Shown here: piece after piece, positions 16,614 to 25,840 of the stretch
Position numbering within the stretch: position 1 is the first letter of the stretch
Layout of the letters: every line of letters begins with the position of its first letter
DNA from: CAYVQF01 sp964454015
Lineage (GTDB): Bacteria > Myxococcota_A > Bradymonadia > UBA4248
Assembly (NCBI GenBank): GCA_964454015.1
Contig: CAYVQF010000033.1
Coordinates: 1-60,545, forward strand
Reading direction: 5' to 3'
Length of the DNA stretch: 60,545 nt
Notes under the pieces: generated by a model
What the model was told of the DNA's origin: nothing
Database searches by the model: none
Seen by the model: the letters and a program-made list of their open reading frames with translations, nothing else
Position numbers and translations under genes: made by a program

Positions 16614-17792
16614 ATGAAGGAAGTATGGATTGTAGATGGGACGCGGACGGCGATTGGCACCTTTGGCGGCAGCCTGAGCACCCTGAGCCCTGGCGAGCTG
16701 GGCAAGGTGGCCATCGCGGGTCTGTTGCAGCGCAAGGGCGTCGACCCGGCGCTGGTGGACGAAGTGCTCATGGGCTGCATTCTCCAGGCGGGGCACGGCC
16801 AGAGCGTGGCTCGGCAGGCGGCCATGGGCGCAGCCATTCCGCAAGAGGCGCCGGCGACCACCATCAACATGATGTGTGCCTCGGGCCTGCGCAGCGTGGC
16901 CATGGCGGCGCAAGCCATCCAGGCTGGCGACGCAGAGATCGTGGTGGCCGGTGGCACGGAGAGCATGTCTCAGGCGCCCTACCTCCTGCCGAAGGCGCGC
17001 AACGGCTTCCGTATGGGTCACGGCGAGGTGCTGGACTCGATGATCAAAGACGGCCTGTGGGACGTTTTCAATGACTACCACATGGGCATGACGGCAGAGA
17101 ACCTGGCGCAGCGGCACGGGATCAGCCGCGAAGCGCAGGACGCCTTCGCGCTGGCGTCGCAACAGAAGGCGGCCCAGGCTCAGGCCGATGGTCGCTTCGA
17201 CCAGGAGATCACGCCGGTCCTCCTGCCGCAGCGCAAGGGCGAACCCGTGGCCTTTGCCCGCGATGAGTACCCTCGCGCCTCGACTACGCAAGAGAGTCTG
17301 GCCAAGCTTCGCCCGGCCTTCAAGAAAGACGGCACGGTGACGGCGGGCAACGCCTCGGGGATCAACGATGGCGCCGCGGCCCTCTTGGTGGCCGACGCGG
17401 CGCGCTGCAGAGCCATGGGCTGGGAGCCCATGGCGCGCATCGTCTCTTACGCGAGCGCCGGCGTCGATCCGGCTTACATGGGTTACGGGCCGGTGCCGGC
17501 GACGCGCAAGGCCCTGGATCGCGCTGGCTGGAGCGTGGCCGATCTCGACCTCATCGAGGCCAACGAGGCTTTCGCCGTGCAGTCCTTGGCCGTGGGCCAA
17601 GCCCTGGAGTGGGACCCGGCCAAGGTCAACGTCAACGGCGGCGCCATCGCCTTGGGGCACCCCGTGGGCGCCAGCGGCGCGCGCATTCTGGTGACCTTGT
17701 TGCACGAGCTGCAGCGCCGCGGCGCCAAGCGCGGCCTGGCCACCCTGTGCGTCGGCGGCGGCATGGGCATCGCCATGTGCGTCGAGCGCTGA
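16614..17792 (+). CDS. phaA: Acetyl-CoA C-acetyltransferase (thiolase) PhaA
   Basis: Condenses two acetyl-CoA to acetoacetyl-CoA, the first step of PHB synthesis (or the reverse in breakdown). It has 392 residues, with nucleophile C88 in MMCASGLRS, H349 in LGHPVGASGAR and C379 in LCVGGGMG. These fall one residue from the corresponding Zoogloea positions, so the enzyme looks fully active. ATG 16614 has GAGGAG 7 bases upstream. It follows the terminator and therefore needs its own promoter, which I could not place with confidence. Tail-to-tail with the next gene (25 bases between the stops). Confidence 0.93.
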   Translation: MKEVWIVDGTRTAIGTFGGSLSTLSPGELGKVAIAGLLQRKGVDPALVDEVLMGCILQAGHGQSVARQAAMGAAIPQEAPATTINMMCASGLRSVAMAAQAIQAGDAEIVVAGGTESMSQAPYLLPKARNGFRMGHGEVLDSMIKDGLWDVFNDYHMGMTAENLAQRHGISREAQDAFALASQQKAAQAQADGRFDQEITPVLLPQRKGEPVAFARDEYPRASTTQESLAKLRPAFKKDGTVTAGNASGINDGAAALLVADAARCRAMGWEPMARIVSYASAGVDPAYMGYGPVPATRKALDRAGWSVADLDLIEANEAFAVQSLAVGQALEWDPAKVNVNGGAIALGHPVGASGARILVTLLHELQRRGAKRGLATLCVGGGMGIAMCVER

Positions 17793-17817
17793 GCCCGAGC
17801 GGCTGCGGGGGCGTCCC

Positions 17818-20346
17818 TCAGCGCTCGAAGCGCTCGAAGCCGACGGTCTCGCAGCCCTCTTCGCGGCCGAGGACGAAGTGGCAGCGTTTGAACGGGCTGC
17901 CGCCTTCGTCGCGCCACAACCATTCGCCGTGCGCCTGGTCATCTTGGTAGGCGCCGTCTCGTTGCACTTGGCCGTTGCCGTGCCAGGCGCGGTAGGGACC
18001 ATGGCGGCTGCCGTCGGGTCGATGGCAGGTCGCCTCGCGGAGTCGCTCCGTGCTGTCCCGGCGGGTGCGCAAGGTGCTTCCGCGAGGGCAGGTGATGGGG
18101 CCGCTCGCCTGGGGCGCCGCGGCATAGAGATCCTGGCACCACAGCGGCTGCCCGTCGCGGTGCAAGCAGAGTCGAGCCAAGCTCCCGTCGGGGTTCCACC
18201 ACCGTTCGCGGCCGTGTTTGCGCCCATGGCGGCTCTCAAAAGCATAGGCGGGGTGTTGCGGGGCATGCCAGAAGGTGTCTTCGGCATAGGCGTCTGCTTC
18301 GGGCAGCGCCGGCATGGTGGGGGGCACGATGAAGGTGACCCGGCGCCGGTCCAAGGGCGAGGCGTCGCCGTAGGCCACCAGGTCCAGGGCGAAGGTGCGC
18401 AGCTCGGGGTGGGGTCCGAAGTCGATGCCGGGCTGGGGCGCGATTTCCCAGCAGGCCTGCGCCCCTGGGAGCAGGGCGGGGTAGGCGTCTGGCCGGCCGT
18501 CGCCGGTAGTGTCGACACCGGGCGCGTCGTGGTCGCAGCCTGGGTGGGAGCGGTCGAGGCGCAGGTAGGCGACCAGTTGGCGCGCGTCGAAGTCGTCGCC
18601 GATCACGTCGTCTACGGCCACCTGCACCCGCAGGGGCGATTTCTTGATGATCTCCTGCACGGCGACCACGGTCTGCTCGACCACGGCTCGGTCGAGGGCC
18701 TCGTAGACGAAGGGGGCCCCGTGGGGATCGACGCTGCGGGCGGCGACGCCGATGGCCTCCATCAGGGTCTTGGGGCTGTGGAGACGCAGCCGGGGGCGCT
18801 CGGGGGCGTTGAGCTCGACCCAGGCGTTGTAGAGGTGCTCGGGGAAGTCGTCGCAGTCGGGGTCAGAGATGTCGCAGTCGGCGTTGCCGAAGAGGCCGAT
18901 GAACTTGATGTCATGGGCGGCGAGGGCGGCGCCGGCCGAGGCTTCGGTGAACTCGGCGCAGCGGCCCATACCGTAGTGGGTGCGGTGGAAGTGACGCCAG
19001 CCGCGGGTGCCCGTGGCGCCGTCCACGGGATCGGCGCACTGATTGTCGGCGTCGCTGATCTGGACCAAGACCCGCACGGCGTGGGGGCGGAAGCCCGGGC
19101 ACCCCAAGCCTTCCTCGACGCAGTTGCGGGCCGGGTTGGTACAGCGATCCCCGTCGACGACGCAGGTGGTGGCCTGCAGGGGCGCCTCGGCCCAGGGGCC
19201 CGTCAGCGGGCCGTCGCGCCCTTCCGGGCGCGCCAGCTCGCCGCGCTCGGGGATGGCGGCGGCCGTCTGGCGCGGATCGCTCTGTAAGCGCAAGCGATTG
19301 CGGAAGGTGTCCAGGTTGCCGAAGGTGCCGACGCCGGTCCAGATGTCGGGGATGCAGGCTTGCATCTCTGGATCTTGGATGCAGCGGCCCTTGGCGCCAC
19401 AGACGAAGGCCTCGGGGCAATCTTGGTGGCCGTGACAGCTCAGGCCGTGGGGGTGCTCGGCGCAGTGCAGCCGCGAGATGACCTGGGCGATGCCGCTGTC
19501 GGGATCGCGCATGGCAGCGAACTCTTGGTTCATGGAGTGGGAGATGTCGAAGAGGAAGTAGAGGTCGAGGGTCTGGACGGCGGTGCGGAAGGAGGCGGTC
19601 TGGCTGCTGGGGTGGACGGCGTTGGCGCCGTGGTAGACGAAGAAGAGGCCTTGTTCTGGGTCGGGAAAGTCGTCGGGGTCTCGGGGGTGCGTCCCGGCGA
19701 CGCGCTCCACGATGTCCCAGGCGCCGTCGCCATCGCTGTCGGGGAGGGTGGGGTCGGTGAAGGTGCGGTGACGCTCGTCCCAATCGGCGATCCCGTCTTG
19801 GTCGGCGTCCCATTGGCGAAAGTCGGGGATACCGTCCAGGTTGGCGTCTCGTGGTGCGGGGCCCGGGCCGCCTTCGTCGCGGTCGAGGACCCCGTCGCCG
19901 TCGCTGTCGGGGTCGTGGCGATCTGGGACGGTGTCGCCGTCACTGTCTTGGCCCTCGTAGAGGTCGGCGATGGTGTCGTCATCGCTGTCGAGGTCGAGGG
20001 TGTCTGGGACGCCGTCGCGGTCGAAATCGATGGGAGGGGTGTGGCGGAAGCTGTCTCCGGCTTCGAGGCGGTCAGGGAGGGTGTCGCCGTCGCTGTCGGG
20101 GTCGAGGTAGTCCGGGACGCCGTCGCCGTCGCTGTCGCGTTGGCTGAGGAAGCCTTCATCGAGGTCGGTGATGGTGTCGCCGTCGCGGTCGCGGTGCTGC
20201 CACAGGGCGGTCAACGCCGGGAGGCTCGCATCGGGCGCGGCGACGGCTGGGCGCCCCTGGGGGGTGGACTCGGTACAGGTCCAAAGGAGAGAGAGGATGA
20301 GACAGGCACAGAGGTGCCCGAGGAAGGCCGGGGTGTGGAGCCGCAT
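17818..20346 (-). CDS. Surface protein with thrombospondin-3 repeats, VWA domain and MORN-like tail
   Basis: An 842-residue predicted envelope protein. ATG 20346 is chosen for its upstream GAGG and because it leads straight into a hydrophobic leader ending LLWTC, an imperfect lipobox. Residues about 50-215 are calcium-binding thrombospondin type-3 repeats (DSDGDGVPD, DFDRDGVPD, DPDSDGDGV). A von Willebrand A domain follows, whose MIDAS begins DISHS at D267, with several Cys pairs. The last 60 residues (SRHGPYRAWHGNGQV, then HGEWLWRDEGG) resemble MORN/YwqK repeats. Likely a calcium-dependent adhesin or scaffold at the outer membrane. It is monocistronic and divergent from glgC. Confidence 0.8.
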   Translation of the reverse strand: MRLHTPAFLGHLCACLILSLLWTCTESTPQGRPAVAAPDASLPALTALWQHRDRDGDTITDLDEGFLSQRDSDGDGVPDYLDPDSDGDTLPDRLEAGDSFRHTPPIDFDRDGVPDTLDLDSDDDTIADLYEGQDSDGDTVPDRHDPDSDGDGVLDRDEGGPGPAPRDANLDGIPDFRQWDADQDGIADWDERHRTFTDPTLPDSDGDGAWDIVERVAGTHPRDPDDFPDPEQGLFFVYHGANAVHPSSQTASFRTAVQTLDLYFLFDISHSMNQEFAAMRDPDSGIAQVISRLHCAEHPHGLSCHGHQDCPEAFVCGAKGRCIQDPEMQACIPDIWTGVGTFGNLDTFRNRLRLQSDPRQTAAAIPERGELARPEGRDGPLTGPWAEAPLQATTCVVDGDRCTNPARNCVEEGLGCPGFRPHAVRVLVQISDADNQCADPVDGATGTRGWRHFHRTHYGMGRCAEFTEASAGAALAAHDIKFIGLFGNADCDISDPDCDDFPEHLYNAWVELNAPERPRLRLHSPKTLMEAIGVAARSVDPHGAPFVYEALDRAVVEQTVVAVQEIIKKSPLRVQVAVDDVIGDDFDARQLVAYLRLDRSHPGCDHDAPGVDTTGDGRPDAYPALLPGAQACWEIAPQPGIDFGPHPELRTFALDLVAYGDASPLDRRRVTFIVPPTMPALPEADAYAEDTFWHAPQHPAYAFESRHGRKHGRERWWNPDGSLARLCLHRDGQPLWCQDLYAAAPQASGPITCPRGSTLRTRRDSTERLREATCHRPDGSRHGPYRAWHGNGQVQRDGAYQDDQAHGEWLWRDEGGSPFKRCHFVLGREEGCETVGFERFER
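19716..20210. repeat. Degenerate DNA repeats encoding thrombospondin-3 units
   Basis: Recurrent GTCGCCGTCGCTGTC-like blocks on the plus strand reflect the Asp-Gly-Asp repeats of the gene on the minus strand. They are coding repeats, not a mobile element or CRISPR. Confidence 0.75.
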
Positions 20347-20501
20347 GAGTCGCTGACCTCGCTGTTCCATGAAGGCGCAAAGAAGGGCGGGGACGCCAGG
20401 CGCCAAAATGCGCGGTTCTGTGGTTGAGGGCAAGGGGCGCGCCGTGGGACCCTGGGGCGGGAGGTCCGTTGAAACGATGATGCGGAATTTTCGGGAAATA
20501 A

Positions 20502-20531
20502 CTGCACAGGATTAGATGGATGGGCTATAGT
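20502..20531 (+). promoter_or_regulatory. Possible glgC promoter
   Basis: CTGCAC (20502-20507), 18 bases, TATAGT (20526-20531). The -10 is good and the -35 fair. The predicted leader is about 55 bases. Confidence 0.4.
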
Positions 20532-20592
20532 GGGCGCAGGTTGTCTGCAGCAGTGGTGCTTGTCCTACTCATTTCGAGAAGGGGGAGTGGTT

Positions 20593-21954
20593 ATGAACGA
20601 TGTGGTGGCGGTGGTCATGGCTGGTGGCATGGGCGAGCGCTTGCGCCCCCTGACGGATGTGCGGGCCAAGCCAGCGGTGCCCTTTGGCGCGGTCTATAGG
20701 ATTATCGATTTTACCTTGAGCAACTGTGTCAATTCGCGCATCTCGCGGGTTTTCGTGTTGACCCAGTACAAGTCGCACTCCCTCTCGAACCACCTCAAGG
20801 CGGGCTATTCCTTCTTCTCTCGGCGTCTGAACCAGTTCGTCGACGAGATCCCGGCCCAGATGCAGCTCGGCAGCCACTGGTACAAGGGGACGGCCGACGC
20901 CATCCGGCAGAACTTGGCCTTGGTCGAGGGCTGCACCCCGCGCCACGTCGCCATCCTCTCAGGCGACCACGTCTACAAGATGGATTATCGGCACATGCGG
21001 CGTTTTCACGACACGAAGAGCGCCGCTCTCACCGTAGCGGTGATGCGGGTGCCCGTGGAGATGGCCCGCGGCGCCTTTGGCGTGTTGGAGGTGGATCAGG
21101 ACGACCGCATCATCGGCTTTGAGGAGAAGCCCGCCGATCCCAAGCCCATCCCGGGCACCAACATGTGTCTGGCTTCCATGGGCCTCTACTTTTTCACCAT
21201 GGGGGCGCTGCGCTGCTGTCTGGACAACGACAGGGCCGACTTTGGCAAGGACATCATCCCCGAGATGATCGCCAAGGGGGACAAGGTCTACGCCTTCGAT
21301 TTCAATCTGCGCAACTTGGTCGGTGAGTACGAGTATCAGGTGCAGAGCGGCAAGCGGGTCAAGCGCCTGGTGGAGCGCTCCATGGACTCGGATTATTGGC
21401 GCGACGTGGGGACCCTTGACGCCTACTGGGCGGCCAACCTCGACCTGGTGGCGGCGGCGCCGAAGTTCAACCTCTACGGCGAGCGCTGGCCTCTCTTCAA
21501 TAGTCCCATCCACTATCCGCCGGCCAAGTTCGTCCATGACGGCATTGGCCGCACGGGCATCGCCGTGAACTCCATCGTCAGCGATGGGGTCATCATCTCG
21601 GGTGCCCGGGTCCGGCGCTCCGTCCTCGGGCCGGGTATCTTCGTGCACTCCTACACGGAGATCGACGACTCGGTGCTGATGGGTGGCTCCATGGTGGGGG
21701 GCATTCTCATCGACACGGCCATCGGCCGCGGCTGCCGGATCCGCAACGCCATCATCGACAAGTGCGCCAACATCCCCGAGGGCACGGTGCTCGGCTTCGA
21801 TAGGCTGGAAGACGAGAAGCGGGGCTTCAAGTGCGTCAGCATCCCCAACTCGGAGCAGCACATCGTGGTGGTGCCCCGCGACTTCGGCATGGACATGCGC
21901 ACCATCATCGAGGGCGCCGTCGTCGAGCCGTGCGACGTCTGCGATCCTCACTAG
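20593..21954 (+). CDS. glgC: Glucose-1-phosphate adenylyltransferase GlgC
   Basis: Makes ADP-glucose, the glucosyl donor for glycogen. The 453-residue protein has the nucleotidyltransferase loop MAGGMGERLRPLTDVRAKPA, the activator-site region VPFGAVYRIIDFTLSNCVNS, the GDHVYKMDY motif, GFEEKP and WRDVGTLDAYW. A left-handed beta-helix C-terminal domain (residues about 310-400) completes it. ATG 20593 has GGGGAG 5 bases upstream. All signature blocks look intact. No other glycogen gene lies alongside; the next gene downstream is a membrane phosphoesterase. Together with the PHA genes it puts both carbon-storage routes within 13 kb. Confidence 0.95.
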   Translation: MNDVVAVVMAGGMGERLRPLTDVRAKPAVPFGAVYRIIDFTLSNCVNSRISRVFVLTQYKSHSLSNHLKAGYSFFSRRLNQFVDEIPAQMQLGSHWYKGTADAIRQNLALVEGCTPRHVAILSGDHVYKMDYRHMRRFHDTKSAALTVAVMRVPVEMARGAFGVLEVDQDDRIIGFEEKPADPKPIPGTNMCLASMGLYFFTMGALRCCLDNDRADFGKDIIPEMIAKGDKVYAFDFNLRNLVGEYEYQVQSGKRVKRLVERSMDSDYWRDVGTLDAYWAANLDLVAAAPKFNLYGERWPLFNSPIHYPPAKFVHDGIGRTGIAVNSIVSDGVIISGARVRRSVLGPGIFVHSYTEIDDSVLMGGSMVGGILIDTAIGRGCRIRNAIIDKCANIPEGTVLGFDRLEDEKRGFKCVSIPNSEQHIVVVPRDFGMDMRTIIEGAVVEPCDVCDPH

Positions 21955-22099
21955 ACGCGCTGGTGATCATCCTCTCAGGCGGCGCGACCTTGCGTCGTCG
22001 GGCGCGCCTGTGTAAGGCATGAGCCGCCTGCGCTGCCTCGCCGCACCTCTTGCGGTTGAGCTGTGCCCGGCGCGGCGCAAGTGCTTCAGGGAGGAATGC

Positions 22100-23479
22100 A
22101 TGGCCAATCACTACCTCGTCGTCTCCGATCTCCACCTCTGCGACTTCGAAGACCACGCCGATGGCTGGATGGCCCACAAGGCCACTCGCTTTGCCTTCGA
22201 CGACGCCTTTGACAGCCTGGTCAAACGCTTCTGTGCGCGTCTGGCGGCCGAGGACCAGGCGACCCTGGTCCTCAACGGCGACATCCTGGATTTCGACCTG
22301 CTCACTCGGGTGCCGGCGACGCCACCCTGGCCGGTCTCGTCCAGTGAACGCCAGCGAGGCTTGGCGGCGACCCCGGAGAAGTCGGCCTGGAAAGCGGGAG
22401 AGATGCTCGCGGCCCACCCGCGCTTCGTGTCCACCCTGGCCTCCTTCCTCGCCGTTGGCCATCAGGTGGTTTTCGTCATGGGCAACCACGACATGGAGCT
22501 CATCTTTCCCGAAGTGCAGGCCGTGATCCGGTCGGCCATTAGTGCTGCCGCCCCAGAGGGCGCCGAGGTGCTCACGGGGCTGCGCTTCGAGCCGTGGTTC
22601 TACTATGTCCCGGGGGAGATCTACGCCGAGCATGGGCAGCAGTACAGCTACTATACCTCTTTCAAAGACCTGCATTGTCCTACCATCTCCAGCAACGAAG
22701 GGCCGCTGCTGGCGTTGCCCATGGGCAACCTCTCCAACCGCTTTTTGATGACCAAGATGGGCTTCTTCAACCCCCACGCTTCGGACTTCATCCTCAACCT
22801 CTTTGCCTATTTCTGGCACTGGCTGCGCTACTACGCCTTCAGCCGTCGCTCTCTGGCGTGGGTGTGGTTCTGGGGTTCGCTGGTGGTGATGGGGCGGCTC
22901 TTGCGCATCAAGAAGGGTCAACTGCGTCAGGAGAGCGCTTGCCGCGATGCCTTGGCAGTCAAGGCGGCGCAGTGCGGGGTCGAGGTGGCGGTGCTCGAAG
23001 GGATGGAGCGCCTGCAGCAGCCTCCCATCACCAACCGCTTTTTTCGCATCGTGCGCGAGTTCTGGATCGATCGCCTCTTGCTGCTGGTGCTCATGGTGGG
23101 GGGCGGTCTGGCGCTCATCCTCACGCCCACGCCGCTGTGGGTGAAGTTCATGATCCCCCTCTGTGTCTTTCCCCTGGTCTATCTCATTTACGAGGCGGTG
23201 ATCCACGGCGACACCATCTTCTCCATCGAGAAGGAGACCCCGCGGGTGGCGCGGCAGATTGCCGAGCGTTTACCGGCCAAGGTGGTCACCATGGGCCACG
23301 ATCACGTGCCGCGTCTATTGCCCCTGGGCCGGGAGGTGACCTTCGTCGACACGGGGACCTGGGCGCCGATTTTCAAAGGCGAATCGGGCCAGCTCGCCCG
23401 GGGCTACCGCAATTACCTCATGGCGACCTTTCGTGAGGGCGAGCTGAGTTATTTGTTTTTGGGCAGCGATCTGCCCTGA
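22100..23479 (+). CDS. Membrane-associated calcineurin-like metallophosphoesterase
   Basis: A 459-residue protein with a complete metallophosphoesterase motif set: VSDLHL, NGDILD, MGNHDME and MGHDHVPR. These are split by a long insert of about 200 residues that holds several hydrophobic segments, including LLLLVLMVGGGLALIL and IPLCVFPLVYLIYEAVIHG. The catalytic domain is probably tethered to the inner membrane. The first ATG of the conserved part (22100) has GGGAGG 5 bases upstream. The substrate cannot be told; the general layout recalls UDP-2,3-diacylglucosamine hydrolase-like enzymes, but the inserted membrane part is unlike LpxH. Confidence 0.8.
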   Translation: MANHYLVVSDLHLCDFEDHADGWMAHKATRFAFDDAFDSLVKRFCARLAAEDQATLVLNGDILDFDLLTRVPATPPWPVSSSERQRGLAATPEKSAWKAGEMLAAHPRFVSTLASFLAVGHQVVFVMGNHDMELIFPEVQAVIRSAISAAAPEGAEVLTGLRFEPWFYYVPGEIYAEHGQQYSYYTSFKDLHCPTISSNEGPLLALPMGNLSNRFLMTKMGFFNPHASDFILNLFAYFWHWLRYYAFSRRSLAWVWFWGSLVVMGRLLRIKKGQLRQESACRDALAVKAAQCGVEVAVLEGMERLQQPPITNRFFRIVREFWIDRLLLLVLMVGGGLALILTPTPLWVKFMIPLCVFPLVYLIYEAVIHGDTIFSIEKETPRVARQIAERLPAKVVTMGHDHVPRLLPLGREVTFVDTGTWAPIFKGESGQLARGYRNYLMATFREGELSYLFLGSDLP

Positions 23480-23518
23480 TGCAGCGGCTCTCGCTGACGG
23501 TTGGCGCACCCCGCGAGC

Positions 23519-24109
23519 TCAGGGGAGGCGCGCTTTGGCGGCCATGGTGAAGGTGATGAACTCCGGCTCGTCGGCGCGGTGATGGGGAAAGGACCACTGG
23601 CCAAAGATCTCTTGGAGACAGGCGGAGAACGCGGCAGGGCTGGGCTGGGACGCGACGACTTGCACGTCGCTCACGGCGCCGCTGGGGTAGATGCGCAGGT
23701 TGACCGTGAGCAGGGTGTCCAAGTCCGGTGCTTCCTGACGGGCATCGGCGTAGCAGCGGCGCAGCGCCGGGCGCCGATGGAGGAAGGCGCGCTTGACCCG
23801 CTCGGCGAGGGCGGGATAGGGCGCGCCGATATCGCCGATGAGCACGTCGTGGGTGAGATCGGGGCGATGGGTGCCGGGGGCCGGCGCCGCGTCTGGCGTG
23901 GGCTCGGGGCTGGTGGCGTGCGCGCTCGGCTCGGCGCGATGGGGGTCGATCGAGGGCAGCAGCGGCGGGTCCGTCTCAGGGGCGAGGGTGGGAGGGGGCG
24001 CCGCCGCGGGCGGCGCAGGCTCGGCGGGCGCTTGGCTATCTCGACACGCTGTGGTGGCGAGGGTGGATCCCAAAAAAATGACGAAGAACACAAAGACAGC
24101 TCGGATCAT
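23519..24109 (-). CDS. Lipoprotein with AgmX/PglI-type C-terminal domain
   Basis: A 196-residue lipoprotein. The leader from ATG 24109 ends LATTAC (lipobox), followed by a Pro/Ala/Glu-rich linker to about residue 95. A TonB-C-like domain comes next, with two conserved cysteines: LRRCYADA, LTVNLRIYPSGAVSDVQVV and ACLQEIFGQWSFP. This domain is frequent in myxobacterial-type envelope proteins, including gliding-motility ones, with no assigned biochemical activity. An upstream TTG would extend the reading frame but gives no better leader. It is convergent with the preceding phosphoesterase gene (40 bases apart). Confidence 0.75.
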   Translation of the reverse strand: MIRAVFVFFVIFLGSTLATTACRDSQAPAEPAPPAAAPPPTLAPETDPPLLPSIDPHRAEPSAHATSPEPTPDAAPAPGTHRPDLTHDVLIGDIGAPYPALAERVKRAFLHRRPALRRCYADARQEAPDLDTLLTVNLRIYPSGAVSDVQVVASQPSPAAFSACLQEIFGQWSFPHHRADEPEFITFTMAAKARLP

Positions 24110-24309
24110 GACGACTCGTTCGTGGGAGAAGGGGGGGCCCAAGGTTGCGCGGCGAGAGATCCCTGCGGCCTTGCCATGGGGCCAGGGAATGTTGACCTTA
24201 TGGTTGCGGTTGCAAGGTGAATATTTGTGGCCTGTGGGCGTCGGGGTGGGTGTTTTCTTGTCTCGCTGTCACGAGCGGCAAGATGAAGTCTTCAACGTAG
24301 GAGAGGACG

Positions 24310-24864
24310 ATGAACAAGCGAGTGGGTTGGAAGCTCTTGGGCGTGATGTTGGCAGTGTCCCTCGTTGCCTTGGTGGCGTCGAGCGCTTTTGCTGGTCTGC
24401 CGACGAGTGAAGATGACTTCGCGGCGCGGGTCAAGGAGGAGGCCAAGACCCCTGAAGGCGCGCTGCAATTGTGGTTCGAGGGCGTCTTTTTGTACATGAA
24501 AAACGACACCCGGGCCCTGGGGAAGAAGGTGCTGGTGACCATGACCCATAACCTGGGCGCCGATTTCGAGTCGAAGAACACCTCGGCGCGCTTCATCGAG
24601 CGGATGAAGCAGCAGCAGGAGATTTTCCGTTCCTATGCCCAGGGATCCTCGCCGAGCAACGGCTACAAAATGAACCCAGAGAGCTTCAACCTGGACGTGG
24701 TCAAGAGCGAGGCCGACCCCCACGGGCGCGGCTGGAACATCTCACTGCAGAGCAGCGGCGCGGATCGACCGCGCATCGTGACCTTGGTCCAGGACGAAGC
24801 GAGCGGTCTGTGGAAGGTGATGAAGTTCGACAGCCTCTATGTGGGCATTCGCAAGGCCGAGTGA
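24310..24864 (+). CDS. Secreted protein of unknown function
   Basis: A 184-residue protein with a classical signal peptide (LLGVMLAVSLVALVASSAFA, cleavage likely before GLPTS). A mature domain of about 155 residues follows, mixed alpha/beta, without cysteines or catalytic motifs. The AGGAGAGG upstream of ATG 24310 is strong. The fold could be an NTF2-like or periplasmic carrier domain, but nothing specific is recognisable. Probably monocistronic, with a convergent neighbour downstream. Confidence 0.7.
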   Translation: MNKRVGWKLLGVMLAVSLVALVASSAFAGLPTSEDDFAARVKEEAKTPEGALQLWFEGVFLYMKNDTRALGKKVLVTMTHNLGADFESKNTSARFIERMKQQQEIFRSYAQGSSPSNGYKMNPESFNLDVVKSEADPHGRGWNISLQSSGADRPRIVTLVQDEASGLWKVMKFDSLYVGIRKAE

Positions 24865-24872
24865 GCTGAGCC

Positions 24873-25820
24873 CTAGGGGCGGTCGTGTTGGCAGCCACAG
24901 CCGAGACAGGGGCGGTGGTGGCGGGCGGCGAAGCGCTGGCAGGGGGCCACCGTGCCGTCTGGGAGGCGCGCTTGCCCGTGGAAATCGTCCGTGTTGGCGT
25001 AGAGGGCGTGGGGGTTGTCCGAGAAATAATGCCAATGGACCAGGCTACAGCCGCGGTCGTTTTCCGGGCCGGGGCAGGTGCAGATGGCGTAGGGCTGCTC
25101 GAAGAGCTCCATCCCGGTGAAGATGGCGCCGCGGCTGACGTAGTGGGCGCTGACCAGGGCCTTGAGCAGGGGGCGCGCGACGGGCCAGGCTTTGCGCTGT
25201 CGGCGCAGGTTGTCATTCCAGGCGCGGGTGTAGTCGCGGTGCACCAGCAGGATTTCCCACATGGGGTAGCTCTGCTGCCAGAGGTATTCCAGTCGCTGGC
25301 TGGCGTTCCAGGTCGTCTCCTGCGTCGCCTGGTCGATGGCCGCGACTAGGGCTGGCTCCGTTTCGTTTGGCTCCTGGGCCCTGGCCGCGGCGATGCCCTC
25401 CCAGCAGGTGGCGTGCGCAGCGGCGTCGCCCACGAGGTAGACGCGGCCGTCGGGGCCATGGAGGTCGGCGGTGATCTTGGCGGCGCGACACACACAGCGC
25501 CCCAGGGCGGCGGCGTGGGCGTCATCGATGAGGGCCAGGACCCGCTGCACGGCTAAGACGTGACCATGAAGGATGCGCTCACAGGCCACGGCGACCAGGG
25601 CGCCACCGAAGCGGCGCAGCCACGCTTCGCCTTGCATGGCGGCGCGCATGCCGTTGAGGTGCACGGGGTCCCACGCGGTGAGCCAGTGCCCGAGAATGTG
25701 GGCGCTGGCCTGGCGCGCCAGGCGCCGCCGCACGGTGCTCTTGAGTTGTCCATGGTGTTCGGCCAAGTGCTCGCTGGCGAGGGCGCGCAACCACAGCCGG
25801 AGCGCTTTGTGGGGTGACAT
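24873..25820 (-). CDS. Helical protein with Cys-rich C-terminus, function unknown
   Basis: A 315-residue protein without a signal peptide. It is mostly helical, with an N-terminal basic region. Its last 65 residues carry a striking cysteine pattern: AICTCPGPENDRGCSLVHWH, then YANTDDFHG, APCQRFAARHHRPCLGCGCQ. These seven cysteines and several histidines look like an Fe-S or zinc site. ATG 25820 has GGAGG 9 bases upstream and follows the phosphatase stop by 20 bases, so the two are probably cotranscribed. I do not recognise the family. Confidence 0.65.
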   Translation of the reverse strand: MSPHKALRLWLRALASEHLAEHHGQLKSTVRRRLARQASAHILGHWLTAWDPVHLNGMRAAMQGEAWLRRFGGALVAVACERILHGHVLAVQRVLALIDDAHAAALGRCVCRAAKITADLHGPDGRVYLVGDAAAHATCWEGIAAARAQEPNETEPALVAAIDQATQETTWNASQRLEYLWQQSYPMWEILLVHRDYTRAWNDNLRRQRKAWPVARPLLKALVSAHYVSRGAIFTGMELFEQPYAICTCPGPENDRGCSLVHWHYFSDNPHALYANTDDFHGQARLPDGTVAPCQRFAARHHRPCLGCGCQHDRP

Positions 25821-25840
25821 GGGCAGCGACCTCCTCCGCC

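Noticed and set aside
16458..18518. A 686-codon minus-strand frame across the thiolase gene
   Set aside because: Antisense to phaA, whose catalytic residues and length are intact; composition is typical of a shadow frame.
17878..19287. A 469-codon plus-strand frame inside the TSP3/VWA gene
   Set aside because: Gly/Val/Ala-rich antisense shadow. The minus-strand gene has clear TSP3 repeats and a VWA motif.
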